A DNA stretch of 64,000 bases, taken from NCBI GenBank assembly GCA_035650355.1, contig DASRHT010000058.1, positions 1-64,000 of the forward strand, written 5' to 3'. A program made the position numbers and the translations under genes. Positions 37,052-46,828 of this stretch are shown here, in pieces. The notes beneath the pieces were generated by a model. The model had not been told where the DNA came from, searched no databases, and saw only the letters and a list, made by a program, of their open reading frames with translations. Positions within the stretch are counted from its first letter, which is position 1. Every line of letters begins with the position of its first letter. The DNA is from DASRHT01 sp035650355 (GTDB taxonomy: Bacteria > Chloroflexota > Ktedonobacteria > Ktedonobacterales > Ktedonobacteraceae).

Positions 37052-38851
37052 CTATTGTGTTAGCGCCTCGAATTGCGCTATATCTTTACGCACTACATCC
37101 AGACTGGCATTCCAGAACGCTTCAGAATGGAGATCAATGCCGAAGCGGGCCGCGAGCGTTGCCGCATCAGCCAGTCCGGTTGATGATAGTAAATCATCAT
37201 AGCCCTGCTTGAATGCTTCCGGGTCCTGCTGATAGCGTGCATATAGCCCCAGACCGAAGAGCAGGCCGAACATGTAGGGGTAGTTGTAGAACGAGCGGGC
37301 ACTGCTGTAATAGTGGGGTTTGACAGCCCACATGTATGGGTGCAGCGTTGCTTCATCCAGCCCGTCGCCGTAAGTCGCCCGCTGAGCTTCCAGCATTAGA
37401 TGATTGAGTTCATCAATGGATAGCTCGCGCTGCCTGCGCTTGTCAAAAACGCCTTGCTCAAAGAGGAAGCGACTATAAATATCGACCACCACCTGGCATG
37501 AGCCATTTAGCGCAGCCTCAAGGATCACAATCTGTTCCTGCTTATCGGCTTTTTGCAGCGCGGCCTGGCGGATAATCGTCTCGCAGAAAATGCTGGCGGT
37601 TTCAGCCAGGGTCATCGGCGTGATGCGCTGAAGCGAGGTGCGTTGAGCCAGATTGAAGTTATGGTAGCCATGCCCCAGTTCATGGGCGAGCGTGCTCATG
37701 CCGCCGAAGGCGGGCTTAAAGTTGGCGAATACCCGTGATTCGTCTTTGCGCAATGGTGTGCAATAAGCTCCATCACGCTTACCGGGGCGTGGCTCGGCAT
37801 CGATCCAGTGTTCTTTAAACGCACGGGCCGCGAAATTGGCGAGCCTGGGTGAGTAAGTGCCAAATTGCTCAACAATAAAGGCCGTAGCATTGTCGTATTC
37901 CCAGATCCGGCTGCTTGAGCCAACCGGTGCGAACAGGTCGTACCAGGTGAGGCGCGGCAGGTGAAGCGCGTGGGCTTTGGCATGCAGGTAGCGGCGGAAA
38001 TCAGGGAAGGACTGGCGGGCAGCCGAGAACATCGCATCAAGCGTCTGTTGATCGATATTATTATTGAACAACGAAGACGCGAGAGGAGATTCCCATCCCC
38101 GACTCCGCGTCAAAATATTGACCTCGCCCTTGATACTGTTAAGAGCGGCGGCAAGAGGCAGGGCAGCGTGCTTCCATGCCGCGATTTCAGCTTCATAGGC
38201 GCGGTGACGTACCTCCCGGTCGGCATCATAGGCCAGATTGCGGATCGCGCTCATCGGGAGTTCCTGCACCTTATCTGCGATTTCCAGCGGGACCGTCAGT
38301 TGAGAGGTGACATTGCTATGCAACCTGGCCCATGCCATTCCGCTAATAACATCCAGCTCCGCGGCCAGCATTTCTTCAGTGGGCGACATGAGATGTTGCG
38401 CCTGCACTTTAGATCGACGCAACATATATGCATGATCGCGTGCAGTTGCGGATCGCTCAATCAGTTCCTCTACGTTCAGTGAACCGAGCCAGGCGGTGAG
38501 GCGGGTGGTCAGGAGAGACCATTGTACCATGTGCTGCTGCAACTCGCTTAGCCTGGCCTGAGCAGTATTGTCGCGCGAATTTGTATTCACAAAACAACTG
38601 ATGTATACCATGATCATTCTAATATGATCCGCAGTCGCATTGTAGCGTGCAAATACGGTTTCCAGGGTATGGATAATGCTATCATCCACAGCCTGGGCTG
38701 GCTGCTGGGTAACATGATGTTCATCAAACAGGAGTGCGAGATTGGCGATATCCTGTGTTGTCTGGGCAAAGCCTTGAGCAAACTCCGGCGAGTCCAGACC
38801 TGGATAAATCACGGACATGTCCCAATGGGGTAACGATTGGGTTGTAGTCAC
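37052..38851 (-). CDS. M3 family oligoendopeptidase (PepF type)
   Basis: 599 residues, the usual PepF length. The zinc motif HELGH occurs in STLAHELGHGYHNF (about residue 382), with the third ligand Glu in LAETASIFCETI (about 410). The family degrades short peptides in the cytoplasm. The GTG at 38851 is preferred because AAAAGGAG lies nine bases upstream; a 21-residue extension to 38914 would place that ribosome site inside the gene. Monocistronic. Confidence 0.93.
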   Translation of the reverse strand: MTTTQSLPHWDMSVIYPGLDSPEFAQGFAQTTQDIANLALLFDEHHVTQQPAQAVDDSIIHTLETVFARYNATADHIRMIMVYISCFVNTNSRDNTAQARLSELQQHMVQWSLLTTRLTAWLGSLNVEELIERSATARDHAYMLRRSKVQAQHLMSPTEEMLAAELDVISGMAWARLHSNVTSQLTVPLEIADKVQELPMSAIRNLAYDADREVRHRAYEAEIAAWKHAALPLAAALNSIKGEVNILTRSRGWESPLASSLFNNNIDQQTLDAMFSAARQSFPDFRRYLHAKAHALHLPRLTWYDLFAPVGSSSRIWEYDNATAFIVEQFGTYSPRLANFAARAFKEHWIDAEPRPGKRDGAYCTPLRKDESRVFANFKPAFGGMSTLAHELGHGYHNFNLAQRTSLQRITPMTLAETASIFCETIIRQAALQKADKQEQIVILEAALNGSCQVVVDIYSRFLFEQGVFDKRRQRELSIDELNHLMLEAQRATYGDGLDEATLHPYMWAVKPHYYSSARSFYNYPYMFGLLFGLGLYARYQQDPEAFKQGYDDLLSSTGLADAATLAARFGIDLHSEAFWNASLDVVRKDIAQFEALTQ

Positions 38852-39281
38852 CAGGCAGATCTCCTTTTCACTTCCATGCCGCGCTCCTGTAGGGACCTGA
38901 TTTGTCATGTCCAACCTGATTTATCATGTCCAACAGCATTGGAGCGCGGAAGATGGAGAGGCTCATCAAAACAATATTGCTAGTATTGTAACATGGGAGA
39001 CGAAGATGCGGAGAATCCTGCGGTTTCCGGCTTGTACTTGACGGCACGTCATGAATTCCATACAATCAAGCTACAAATTAGGCGCTTACTAATAATAATC
39101 GCTACCACTGTTGGCAAGCAATTCCTTGCAGACGGCCTGAGCGCAGCTAGCTGCTGTAGCTCCTCGATTCATTGTGGGAGCGTTGGCCGTCTGGATAGCA
39201 AGCTTTTCAGTTGCATGAGTCTATCTGGACTAGCCGCAGGCCTGCGGCGTTCGCAACTGCATTTCAAGGGTAGGAGGTGTC
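38852..39281. other. intergenic region with repeats
   Basis: Holds a TAGGGAC-type unit (38887-38935, CTGATTT followed by RTCATGTCC twice) and inverted-repeat copy B (39129-39202). No ORF with a credible start apart from the divergent neighbours. Confidence 0.5.
39129..39202. repeat. structured inverted repeat, copy B
   Basis: Arms CAGACGGCC (39129-39137) and GGCCGTCTG (39185-39193), with an inner GCTCC/GGAGC hairpin. TGAGCGCAGCTAG inside the left arm and ATAGCAAG after the right arm match copy A at 1539-1600, where the third-from-end base pair is swapped on both sides. Confidence 0.65.
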
Positions 39282-39914
39282 GTGTTGTCATCACAGGGAG
39301 GAGAAGAGTGGTTGAGCCTGCGCGAAGCTGCTGAACTGCTGGGAATGCATCCGGCCACGGTTCGCCTGTGGGCTGATCGCAATGAACTGCCTTCGCGTCG
39401 TACCAGCGGCGGCCATCGTCGCTTTCGCCGTGCTGATGTCGAGGCCCGCCTGCGCCAGGAGATGGAGCCAAAGCCACACCCGACGGCTCAATTGCTTATT
39501 CAAAGTATCATGGGGCGGGTCCGCTTCGCCTTTACCGATGGCACGCTGAGCACGCTGCCCTGGTATCAGCAGTTCGATGAGACGGCCCGCGATGCCTATC
39601 GCCATCTAGGGAGGCGCGTGCTTGATCTCCTACAACGTGCGTTGAGTGACGCGACAAACAAGGAGGCGTTACGCAGCGAGGCCATGCAACTGGGTAAGGA
39701 ATATGGCTCCATCACCTGCAAATCACATGTGCCGGTCGCCGATGCTGTGCGGGCCTTTCTCTACTTCCGCACGCTCTTTGACGAGGCGATCCTGCAACTC
39801 GTGGAGTTTCGCGGGGTCCGCGAACAGGATATTCCCTGGATCGAAAGCCTGTACCAGATCCAGGCTATTACCAACGAGATTCTGCCAGCACTTATCGAAG
39901 CCGCACAAACGTAA
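39282..39914 (+). CDS. MerR/excisionase-like DNA-binding protein
   Basis: 210 residues. The N-terminal winged helix-turn-helix (about 8-60: LSLREAAELLGMHPATVRLW, wing RRTSGGHRRFRRADV) is of the MerR/BldC/excisionase type. The C-terminal part (about 70-210) is helical and unfamiliar; it may sense a ligand or dimerise. GTG start 39282 with TAGGAGG at 39271-39277. Copy B of the structured repeat sits about 80 bases upstream. Confidence 0.8.
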   Translation: MLSSQGGEEWLSLREAAELLGMHPATVRLWADRNELPSRRTSGGHRRFRRADVEARLRQEMEPKPHPTAQLLIQSIMGRVRFAFTDGTLSTLPWYQQFDETARDAYRHLGRRVLDLLQRALSDATNKEALRSEAMQLGKEYGSITCKSHVPVADAVRAFLYFRTLFDEAILQLVEFRGVREQDIPWIESLYQIQAITNEILPALIEAAQT

Positions 39915-40235
39915 ACCATGTCAAGCCAGTTCTTGCTATGTCCCGAAATATCAGTTATACTCAAATTAGCTATTCTGGCCGTTCAGCCGAAACCTTTCTA
40001 TCTTCTAGAACGTCTTCTTTAGTAAGGAGCTCCAGCCGCATTCCAGCTAAAAACGCGTCTGGCTAGCTCAAGGTATGCGGAGGGAACCGCGTGGCAGATA
40101 TTGCACCGATCCCCAGAACTGCGTACCTGTATGTCCACGAGCAATTCTCATTTTTAGATATTGTTCAATCATGTTGGTATATGTTATGTTTTTGATGGAA
40201 TAAAACATACCACAAGGATTTAAGGGGATGCCGCT
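39915..40235. other. intergenic spacer upstream of the first PBP
   Basis: 321 bases. No ORF or convincing promoter boxes. GCGGAGGGAACCGCG (about 40078-40092) makes a short hairpin. Confidence 0.4.
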
Positions 40236-43025
40236 ATGTCTGTGAATCAGCAGCAGTCGGAGGATGCTCAGCTTCCCTCTTTTGTTGCCCCCCGAAGCAA
40301 GATTACAATTAAACTGACAGAGACACAGGAAGTTCTTGCTGCCCCTCGAAGCAAAATCACGATCAAGCTGCCGGAGATGCAGGAAATTATTGCAGAAAAA
40401 GCACATGCCCCTATCGACGAAACAACGATGTCTCTCCTTCCCGCTACTCCCCTTGCGTTTCCTGTGCCAGATTTATTACCAGATGATGTACTCTCATTGC
40501 TCAAAACGGAACTTTTGCCTGAGCCTGAGGAAAGAGAGCTGGCATTAAATACAACAACAGGCGATGATATAACGGCGCTCCCCCTGAGTATGTTGCTATT
40601 GGACGATGAGCTGACAGGACCTATGGTGCCAGCATGGCACACAGATCTCCAGCCTCCCGTGACTCCGCCCCTCAAGGTGGCGGAATACGCTCCTCAAAGT
40701 GTGGCTGGCTCTCTCCAGAGAATACCCGTGCGCGGCAGAAACACTCGCCGCCGCAAAGCCCTGGTCTATCGCTTATCGCGTAAGCACAGGCAGCGAGACA
40801 GGCGCAATGTGCAGCTTACAATCAGACGTCGTTGGGTGGTGCTATTCAGCACGGTGTTGAGCGTGCTGGTGCTCCTCCTCTCCCTGAGTGGAGCGGGAGC
40901 GTTCGCCACCTATCGTTTTACCACGGACACGCAGGCAAAGTACCTGCACAGCGTGCTTACGCTGCGCGATCTGGTGCCGCGTGACAACCTCAAGATGTAC
41001 GACAGCAAAGGCGTGATGCTGGCTCAATTGACAGATCAGGGAATCCATACAAGCGTCTCCCTGAAAGATGTCTCGCCCGACCTGATTAACGCGACGATTG
41101 CGACCGAAGATAAGAACTTCTGGCAGAATTCGGGCATTGATCTCCCGCGCATCATCCAGGCCGCGCTGGATGATATCCGCAGCGGTCGTGTTGTTGAAGG
41201 CGGGAGTACCATTACTCAACAACTGATTAAGAATCTGATCGTGGGCAATGAGACCAGCGTGGAGCGCAAGCTGCAAGAGATCGCGCTTACTCCTCAGGTC
41301 AATACGTATTATACAAAATCTGATATTCTGGAAATGTATCTGAATAGCATCTACTATGGTGAGCAGGCATATGGCATTGACGCGGCGGCCAGCGTCTACT
41401 TTGACCTGGAAGATCAGCCCAATCGGCCTGCCTCAAAGCAACTGGACCTGGCGCAGGCAGCTATGCTGGCAGGATTGCCCAGTTCTCCTGTCAATAACGA
41501 TCCACGGCTTCATCTTGCTGTCGCCTTCCAACGTTTTGAGACTGTCCTTAACTTAATGGTGGGCGAAGGCTATATCACAAAGGTGCAGGCGCTTGAAGCG
41601 ATCAAAGAAGCGCAAATGCCTCAATTCTTCAAAAGCCCGACCAATCTGGTGAATCGAGCGCCGCACTTCGTCAACTTTATGCTCTCGCAACTGGAACAGA
41701 CCTATCACCTTACCCGTCAGCAGCTCTCGCGCTCGGATATGAGCGTCTACACCACATTAGATATCGCGCTTCAGGATAAAATTCAGCAAATCGCCCAGCA
41801 GCATATCGCGGAACTGCGCGACGCTCATCACCTTACCAATGCTGCTGTGGTGCTGATTGACTACCATACTGGCGCGATTCGTACACTGCTGGGTAGTATT
41901 GACTATAACGATAAAAGCATTGATGGCGAATTCGATGTTGCGACCCAGGGCTTCCGGCAGCCAGGCTCGTCGTTCAAGCCCTATGTATACGTCACGGCCT
42001 TTGAGCAAGGCGCATCACCGGCTCAGGCTATCGATGACCAGCCATTAACGATTGATCTGCCGCCGTACTCCAATCCTCCAACCTTTACGCCCTATAACTA
42101 TGACCTTAGCTATCATGGGCATATGACCCTGCGCTGCGCCTTGCAGAATTCGCTGAACATTCCCGCCGTGAAGGTATTGCAGCACGTTGGCATCGATGCA
42201 GCCATGAAGACGGCGACCGATATGGGGATTCAATATAAGGGAACGCCCGGCTACTCGCTGGTGCTCGGAGGGTTGGATGTCCATCTGATCGATCACACCT
42301 CGGCCTATGGCACATTTGCCGATGGCGGCGTGCATGTTCCCTATTATGGCATTGATAAAATCGTCTTTGCCAGCACCCACCAGACGATTGTCCACCAGGC
42401 CGATCCAGGGCAGCAGGTCATCAGCCCGCAGCTAGCGTATATGATGACCAGTGTGCTGAGCGATAATGCCTCGCGCACACCCGAATTTTTCGATTGCAAT
42501 GTCTTGCAGCTCTACTCAAACTCGCAGCAAGATTGCTGGAATGGCAATCGTGGGAGCGTCCGGCCCGCAGCAGCTAAAACCGGCACGACCAATGATTTCC
42601 GTGATAACTGGACGGTTGGCTATACCACTGATTATGTCATGGGCGTCTGGGCGGGGAATGACGATAACACGCCAATGATTAATGTCACGGGCGTGCAGGG
42701 CGCGGCCCCGATCTGGCACGATGCGATGCTGGTCGCGGAACAAAGTCATCTAATCCGCGATTTTACCAATCCCGGAGGGCTGGAATGGGATACCGTCACC
42801 TATCCAGACGGCGTGCAGACGAGTGATTGGTTCCTTCCTGGTACGGCGCCAACATTTGCCTTGTCCACGCCGACCCCTGAGCCGTCACCAGCGCCAGAAG
42901 GGGCACCGCCAAACAATGACAATCCATCGCCCGTGACGGCTCATCCCTATTGCCCAAGTAGCTATACGTTTGCATTTTCTCCGCCATCGGATAAAACGCC
43001 AGCGGTCAACGCCGGATGGTGGTAA
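40236..43025 (+). CDS. class A penicillin-binding protein (transglycosylase/transpeptidase) with long N-terminal extension
   Basis: 929 residues. A cytoplasmic extension of about 200 residues begins with two near-identical copies of APRSKITIKL-x-E-x-QE (residues about 12-50). It is followed by a basic stretch, a transmembrane helix (about 203-225), the GT51 glycosyltransferase domain (EDKNFWQNSGID, GGSTITQQLIKN, EMYLNSIYYG; about 260-430) and a transpeptidase domain (SxxK in PGSSFKPY, SxN in QNSLNIPAVK, KTGT in AKTGTTNDF; about 510-830). A Pro/Thr-rich tail ends the protein. It polymerises and cross-links peptidoglycan outside the membrane. Followed by a paralogue. Confidence 0.93.
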   Translation: MSVNQQQSEDAQLPSFVAPRSKITIKLTETQEVLAAPRSKITIKLPEMQEIIAEKAHAPIDETTMSLLPATPLAFPVPDLLPDDVLSLLKTELLPEPEERELALNTTTGDDITALPLSMLLLDDELTGPMVPAWHTDLQPPVTPPLKVAEYAPQSVAGSLQRIPVRGRNTRRRKALVYRLSRKHRQRDRRNVQLTIRRRWVVLFSTVLSVLVLLLSLSGAGAFATYRFTTDTQAKYLHSVLTLRDLVPRDNLKMYDSKGVMLAQLTDQGIHTSVSLKDVSPDLINATIATEDKNFWQNSGIDLPRIIQAALDDIRSGRVVEGGSTITQQLIKNLIVGNETSVERKLQEIALTPQVNTYYTKSDILEMYLNSIYYGEQAYGIDAAASVYFDLEDQPNRPASKQLDLAQAAMLAGLPSSPVNNDPRLHLAVAFQRFETVLNLMVGEGYITKVQALEAIKEAQMPQFFKSPTNLVNRAPHFVNFMLSQLEQTYHLTRQQLSRSDMSVYTTLDIALQDKIQQIAQQHIAELRDAHHLTNAAVVLIDYHTGAIRTLLGSIDYNDKSIDGEFDVATQGFRQPGSSFKPYVYVTAFEQGASPAQAIDDQPLTIDLPPYSNPPTFTPYNYDLSYHGHMTLRCALQNSLNIPAVKVLQHVGIDAAMKTATDMGIQYKGTPGYSLVLGGLDVHLIDHTSAYGTFADGGVHVPYYGIDKIVFASTHQTIVHQADPGQQVISPQLAYMMTSVLSDNASRTPEFFDCNVLQLYSNSQQDCWNGNRGSVRPAAAKTGTTNDFRDNWTVGYTTDYVMGVWAGNDDNTPMINVTGVQGAAPIWHDAMLVAEQSHLIRDFTNPGGLEWDTVTYPDGVQTSDWFLPGTAPTFALSTPTPEPSPAPEGAPPNNDNPSPVTAHPYCPSSYTFAFSPPSDKTPAVNAGWW

Positions 43026-43387
43026 TCAAATAGTTAATAAAGCGTTACTGTGCTTTCTATCGTACCGTTAGGTATTATAGGCAGGCTGGAGCAATCAAAG
43101 GCATTATTCTGAGAGATCATCTCTCAGGTCGGCAGTTGTTTTAATCAGGGAAAAGAGTATATACTATACATGGCCTATTGCAACATTAGTAACTTTAGTA
43201 GCAGGAGAACCTATCAGTTTTATTGCTGAGAATATTTGTGTATCCCTTTCATATACTGTAATCCGTACATTCTCACAGGTAAATAGCGTTCTCTCTGGTG
43301 GTGGATGTGTGGCAATGGAGGAGCAAGGTCAGAAGTACAGTGTAGCTTTTTCTGTTCTTGCAGCACTTATCAGAAAGAGGTTAGCAA
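43026..43387. other. spacer between the two PBP genes
   Basis: 362 bases with no credible ORF. A perfect small palindrome CTGAGAGAT-C-ATCTCTCAG (43109-43127) could end transcription of the first gene, though no T-run follows. Confidence 0.45.
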
Positions 43388-45688
43388 ATGGGAACCGAGC
43401 AGATTCCAATGGGCACATCTTCCTCTCAGCAGGCTTCCCAGAACCTGGAAACTGGGGGATCTACCAATGGCCGGCAGGGTAAGCCAGCCCAACTACCCGT
43501 CCATAGCCGAGCGGCTGCGGCGCAACGGCTCAATGATATTCCTGAGCAACCTGATCGTGGCGTGTATTATCCGGTCCCTCACCAGCTCGCCAATGCCCCC
43601 GGATGGCGAACGAAACGCTACATCAAGCGGAAAAACTTGCGCCTGAGCAACTTGCGTTACGCGACCACGGAGCGCATTGGGACGCAGTGGACGATGCTCC
43701 CGATGGCATTTGGCGCTCTTATCACTATTATTGTTCTTGCCAGCGTCCTGGTGACGCTAACAGCCATTGTGGGAGCGACGCAACAGCGTTACGGTCAGCA
43801 GGTGACGACCTTAGAGGACATTCTCCCGAAAGATAGCTTAAAGGCTTATGATGTGCATGGCACGCCGCTGTTCCAACTGGTGGATCAGGGATTGCAGACG
43901 TCGGTCCCGCTCTCGCAGATCTCGACCCACCTGGTTAACGCTGAAATCGCCATTGAGGACCAGAACTTCTGGAATAATCCCGGCTATGATATTACCGGCA
44001 TTGTGCGCGCCGCATTGGACAATGAGACGCAGGGACACATTGTCTCTGGCGGCAGCACCATTACGCAGCAGTTGATCAAAAATGCCATTGTGGGCAACCA
44101 GGCAACGGTGACGCGCAAATTGCAAGAGATCATCCTGGCTCCCGCTGTCACCAGACAGTATACCAAAGAGCAAATCCTCTCCATGTATCTCAACACCATT
44201 TTTTATGGAGAGCAATCATATGGAGCTGATGCCGCAGCCTTTACCTACTTTGGTTTAAAAGATACCCCCACCGCTTCGGCGGCTTCGCAGTTGGATATTG
44301 CTCAATCAGCGACGCTGGCGGGCATCCCCAGTTCACCGATAGCTCGCGATCCGTTCCTGCATCCCCAGGCATCATTAGCGCGGACAGAAGAAGTCCTGCA
44401 GCAGATGTATCTTCAGGGATATATCACTCACGAAGAACAGTTGAAGGCGATTTTTGAGGCGCAGCAGCCCAATTTCTTTCATCATAGTTACGTGGGTAAT
44501 ACTGCCGCGCCACATTTTATGCAGTATGTCATCCGTGAGCTTGCTGACGAACTGCATGTCAAGCCGACGGATCTGTCGCGGGCCGGGCTGGTTGTCTCGA
44601 CCACGCTCGATCTGAACTTACAAAACCAGGTCTTGAAGATCGCGCAGTCACATATCGCGGCCCTGGCAAAAGCGCATAATATGTCGAATGCGGCGGTCGT
44701 CGTGATCAACTATCATACTGGGGCCATTATGACGCTCCTGGGAAATATTGATCCCAATAATCCGCAGTATGGAGCTTTTGACGTGGCTTCGCAGGGGTTC
44801 CGGCAGCCCGGTTCTGCGTTCAAGCCATTCATCTACACTACCGCATTCGGAGAGGGAATCAGCCCGGGCACTCCAGTGTTGGATGCGCCTCTCACGGTAC
44901 AGATGTGTTGCGGCCTCCCATCGTACACGCCGACTAACTACGATGAACGCTTCCACGGACTGATCTCTTACCGCCAGGCGCTCCAGAACTCGTTTAACGT
45001 CCCGGCGGTGAAACTGCTGATGCAGGTCGGCGTTGATAAGTCTCTGCATACGGCCCAGGTCATGGGCATTGGGGATAACTATCGCGGCGTGCCAAACTAT
45101 ACTATGGTGCTAGGATCGCTAAGCGTTCATCTCACGGATATGACCTCGGCGTATGGTGTCTTTGCCAATGGTGGTATACGCGTTCCTCCTCACGCCGTTA
45201 ATACTGTGACGGATGTTCAGGGCCATGTGATTTTCCAACTTCTCCAGCCCAAGGGAACGCGGGTCATCACTCCTCAACAGTCCTTTATGATTACCGATGT
45301 ACTGAGCGATAACGCAGCTCGTACCTACGAGTTTGGTAAATGTAGCGCGCTCTACCTGTATACCTACACCCAGAACGAGTGTTACGCGGGGAAACCGGGC
45401 AATGTTCGACCATCTGCCGTGAAAACGGGAACCTCGACCGACTTCCGCGACAACTGGACGATAGGTTACACCACCGACTTCGTGGTGGGCGTCTGGGCGG
45501 GCAACAACAACAACACGCCGATGGTAAACGTGACCGGTGTGGATGGCGCGGGTCCGATCTGGCATGATACGATGTTGCTGGCGGAGCAGGGCCATCCTGT
45601 CACCGATTTCACTAATCCGGGCGGCGTGGTCAGGAAGACGGTGCATTATCCTGGCATTACCACGACTGATTGGTACTTGCAGAAGTAA
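43388..45688 (+). CDS. class A penicillin-binding protein, second paralogue
   Basis: 766 residues. Cytoplasmic N-terminus (about 1-95), one transmembrane helix (MLPMAFGALITIIVLASVLV, about 98-117), GT51 domain (IEDQNFWNNPGYD, GGSTITQQLIKNA, SMYLNTIFYGEQSYG) and transpeptidase domain (PGSAFKPF, QNSFNVPAVK, VKTGTSTDF). The core is clearly homologous to the gene upstream but lacks its N-terminal repeats and Pro-rich tail, so the pair looks like an old tandem duplication with specialised ends. ATG 43388 with AGAGG. Convergent with the PHP gene, 5 bases apart. Confidence 0.93.
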   Translation: MGTEQIPMGTSSSQQASQNLETGGSTNGRQGKPAQLPVHSRAAAAQRLNDIPEQPDRGVYYPVPHQLANAPGWRTKRYIKRKNLRLSNLRYATTERIGTQWTMLPMAFGALITIIVLASVLVTLTAIVGATQQRYGQQVTTLEDILPKDSLKAYDVHGTPLFQLVDQGLQTSVPLSQISTHLVNAEIAIEDQNFWNNPGYDITGIVRAALDNETQGHIVSGGSTITQQLIKNAIVGNQATVTRKLQEIILAPAVTRQYTKEQILSMYLNTIFYGEQSYGADAAAFTYFGLKDTPTASAASQLDIAQSATLAGIPSSPIARDPFLHPQASLARTEEVLQQMYLQGYITHEEQLKAIFEAQQPNFFHHSYVGNTAAPHFMQYVIRELADELHVKPTDLSRAGLVVSTTLDLNLQNQVLKIAQSHIAALAKAHNMSNAAVVVINYHTGAIMTLLGNIDPNNPQYGAFDVASQGFRQPGSAFKPFIYTTAFGEGISPGTPVLDAPLTVQMCCGLPSYTPTNYDERFHGLISYRQALQNSFNVPAVKLLMQVGVDKSLHTAQVMGIGDNYRGVPNYTMVLGSLSVHLTDMTSAYGVFANGGIRVPPHAVNTVTDVQGHVIFQLLQPKGTRVITPQQSFMITDVLSDNAARTYEFGKCSALYLYTYTQNECYAGKPGNVRPSAVKTGTSTDFRDNWTIGYTTDFVVGVWAGNNNNTPMVNVTGVDGAGPIWHDTMLLAEQGHPVTDFTNPGGVVRKTVHYPGITTTDWYLQK

Positions 45689-45693
45689 CGTCA

Positions 45694-46557
45694 TTACTCG
45701 ACGCTAATGCCGAGCCGAGCCAGTAATCGACGACTGACCTCGGCTCGGTGCTTTATTGGCATACGTCCAGGCACACAATGCGAGTCAGAACCTGCGCTAA
45801 AAAGCAGATCGTGCTTTCGAACGTACTCCTGATACGCTTCGATGATGTCCTGACGGTGGTAGGGGTGATAGATCTCGATGCCATCAATGGGAATCTCCTG
45901 GCGCACCTGGTCAAGTAAAGCGGGATCGTAAAAAGTAAAGCCGCTTTCTCGGCGCCCGGGATGCGCGATCAGGCAGACCGCTCCGCTGCGGTGCGCGGCA
46001 TCCACTGTCTCCGCCATATCTGCCATAATGGAGCGAAAGCCCGCCTCACGGATCATCTGCATCGCGGCCTGCCAGCTAGCCGCGTATCCATGTTCGCGCA
46101 GGAGCAGGCCATTGTCGGAGGGACGACGCAACTGCCCGCCATTGGCCGCCAGAATCTCCTCCTGGCGAGGGAAATCGTAGCCGCGCCGCCGCAATTCCTC
46201 GTTAACCTGATGTGTATTCTCTAACTGCAAACGTTCGACATTCTCAGTCACGTCGCTTAAATAATTATGTGCTGGATCGAAGCCATAGCAGAGCATATGC
46301 CCCATCCTGCCCTGCCACTCGGTGCTGACCTCGACGCCCGGGATCACTGGCAGCCCCTTCTGTGCTGCGAGTTCTTGAATCTCGGCAACTTTATCCACGC
46401 GGTCGTGGTCGGTGACAGAGACGAGATCAAAGCCTTCTGCTACCAGAAAATCAATCAATTGCTGTGCGGGCCAGCGTCCATCGCTATACGTTGTATGCAT
46501 ATGCAGATCAACAATCGCATCGGGTTTCAATGTGAGATTCGTCGTCAGGGAAGTCAA
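45694..46557 (-). CDS. PHP-domain phosphoesterase
   Basis: 287 residues. PHP metal-binding motifs: DLHMHTTYSDG (residues 17-27), TDHDR (about 50), PGVEVSTEW, AHPGR (about 187), and GSDSHC (about 255). Such proteins hydrolyse phosphate esters (histidinol phosphate, nucleotide 3',5'-bisphosphate, 5'-3' ssDNA/RNA ends). The substrate is not determined by sequence. TTG start 46557 with AAAGGAG correctly spaced. No signal peptide. Confidence 0.88.
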   Translation of the reverse strand: MTSLTTNLTLKPDAIVDLHMHTTYSDGRWPAQQLIDFLVAEGFDLVSVTDHDRVDKVAEIQELAAQKGLPVIPGVEVSTEWQGRMGHMLCYGFDPAHNYLSDVTENVERLQLENTHQVNEELRRRGYDFPRQEEILAANGGQLRRPSDNGLLLREHGYAASWQAAMQMIREAGFRSIMADMAETVDAAHRSGAVCLIAHPGRRESGFTFYDPALLDQVRQEIPIDGIEIYHPYHRQDIIEAYQEYVRKHDLLFSAGSDSHCVPGRMPIKHRAEVSRRLLARLGISVE

Positions 46558-46596
46558 GATACGCTCCTTTTTTGATCGAAAAACGGGCCTACTTTC

Positions 46597-46780
46597 AGAA
46601 TGTGTCTGATTCTCATCGCGCCCGCGTGCTCATGCCAGCGGCGCTCGCTTCCAGGAGGGAGAGGATGCAGCACAGGCGCGCAGCGCGCCTGTGCTGCATC
46701 CTCTCCCTCACCTTTTGCGCGGCGAAGCCGCGCCACGGTGAGCCGAAGCCGGCGATGGCGTCGAGCATCAGATACATTCT
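46597..46780. mobile_element. MITE-like palindromic element E3
   Basis: Terminal inverted repeats AGAATGTGTCTGAT (46597-46610) and ATCAGATACATTCT (46767-46780), one mismatch. Inside are a perfect 26-bp palindrome (arms 46655-46680 and 46684-46709, loop CAG) and the hairpin GCGCGGC-GAA-GCCGCGC (46717-46733), identical to that of E2. No ORF. It sits at the edge of the lanthipeptide locus. Confidence 0.7.
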
Positions 46781-46828
46781 CGGATACTACATATATATTG
46801 TCGTACAAGTGGGCAAACGCGCAAAGTC

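Noticed and set aside
40078..40092. Possible c-di-AMP (ydaO) or other riboswitch before the first PBP
   Set aside because: The GCGGAGGGAACCGCG hairpin is suggestive, but the other conserved ydaO segments are not visible downstream.
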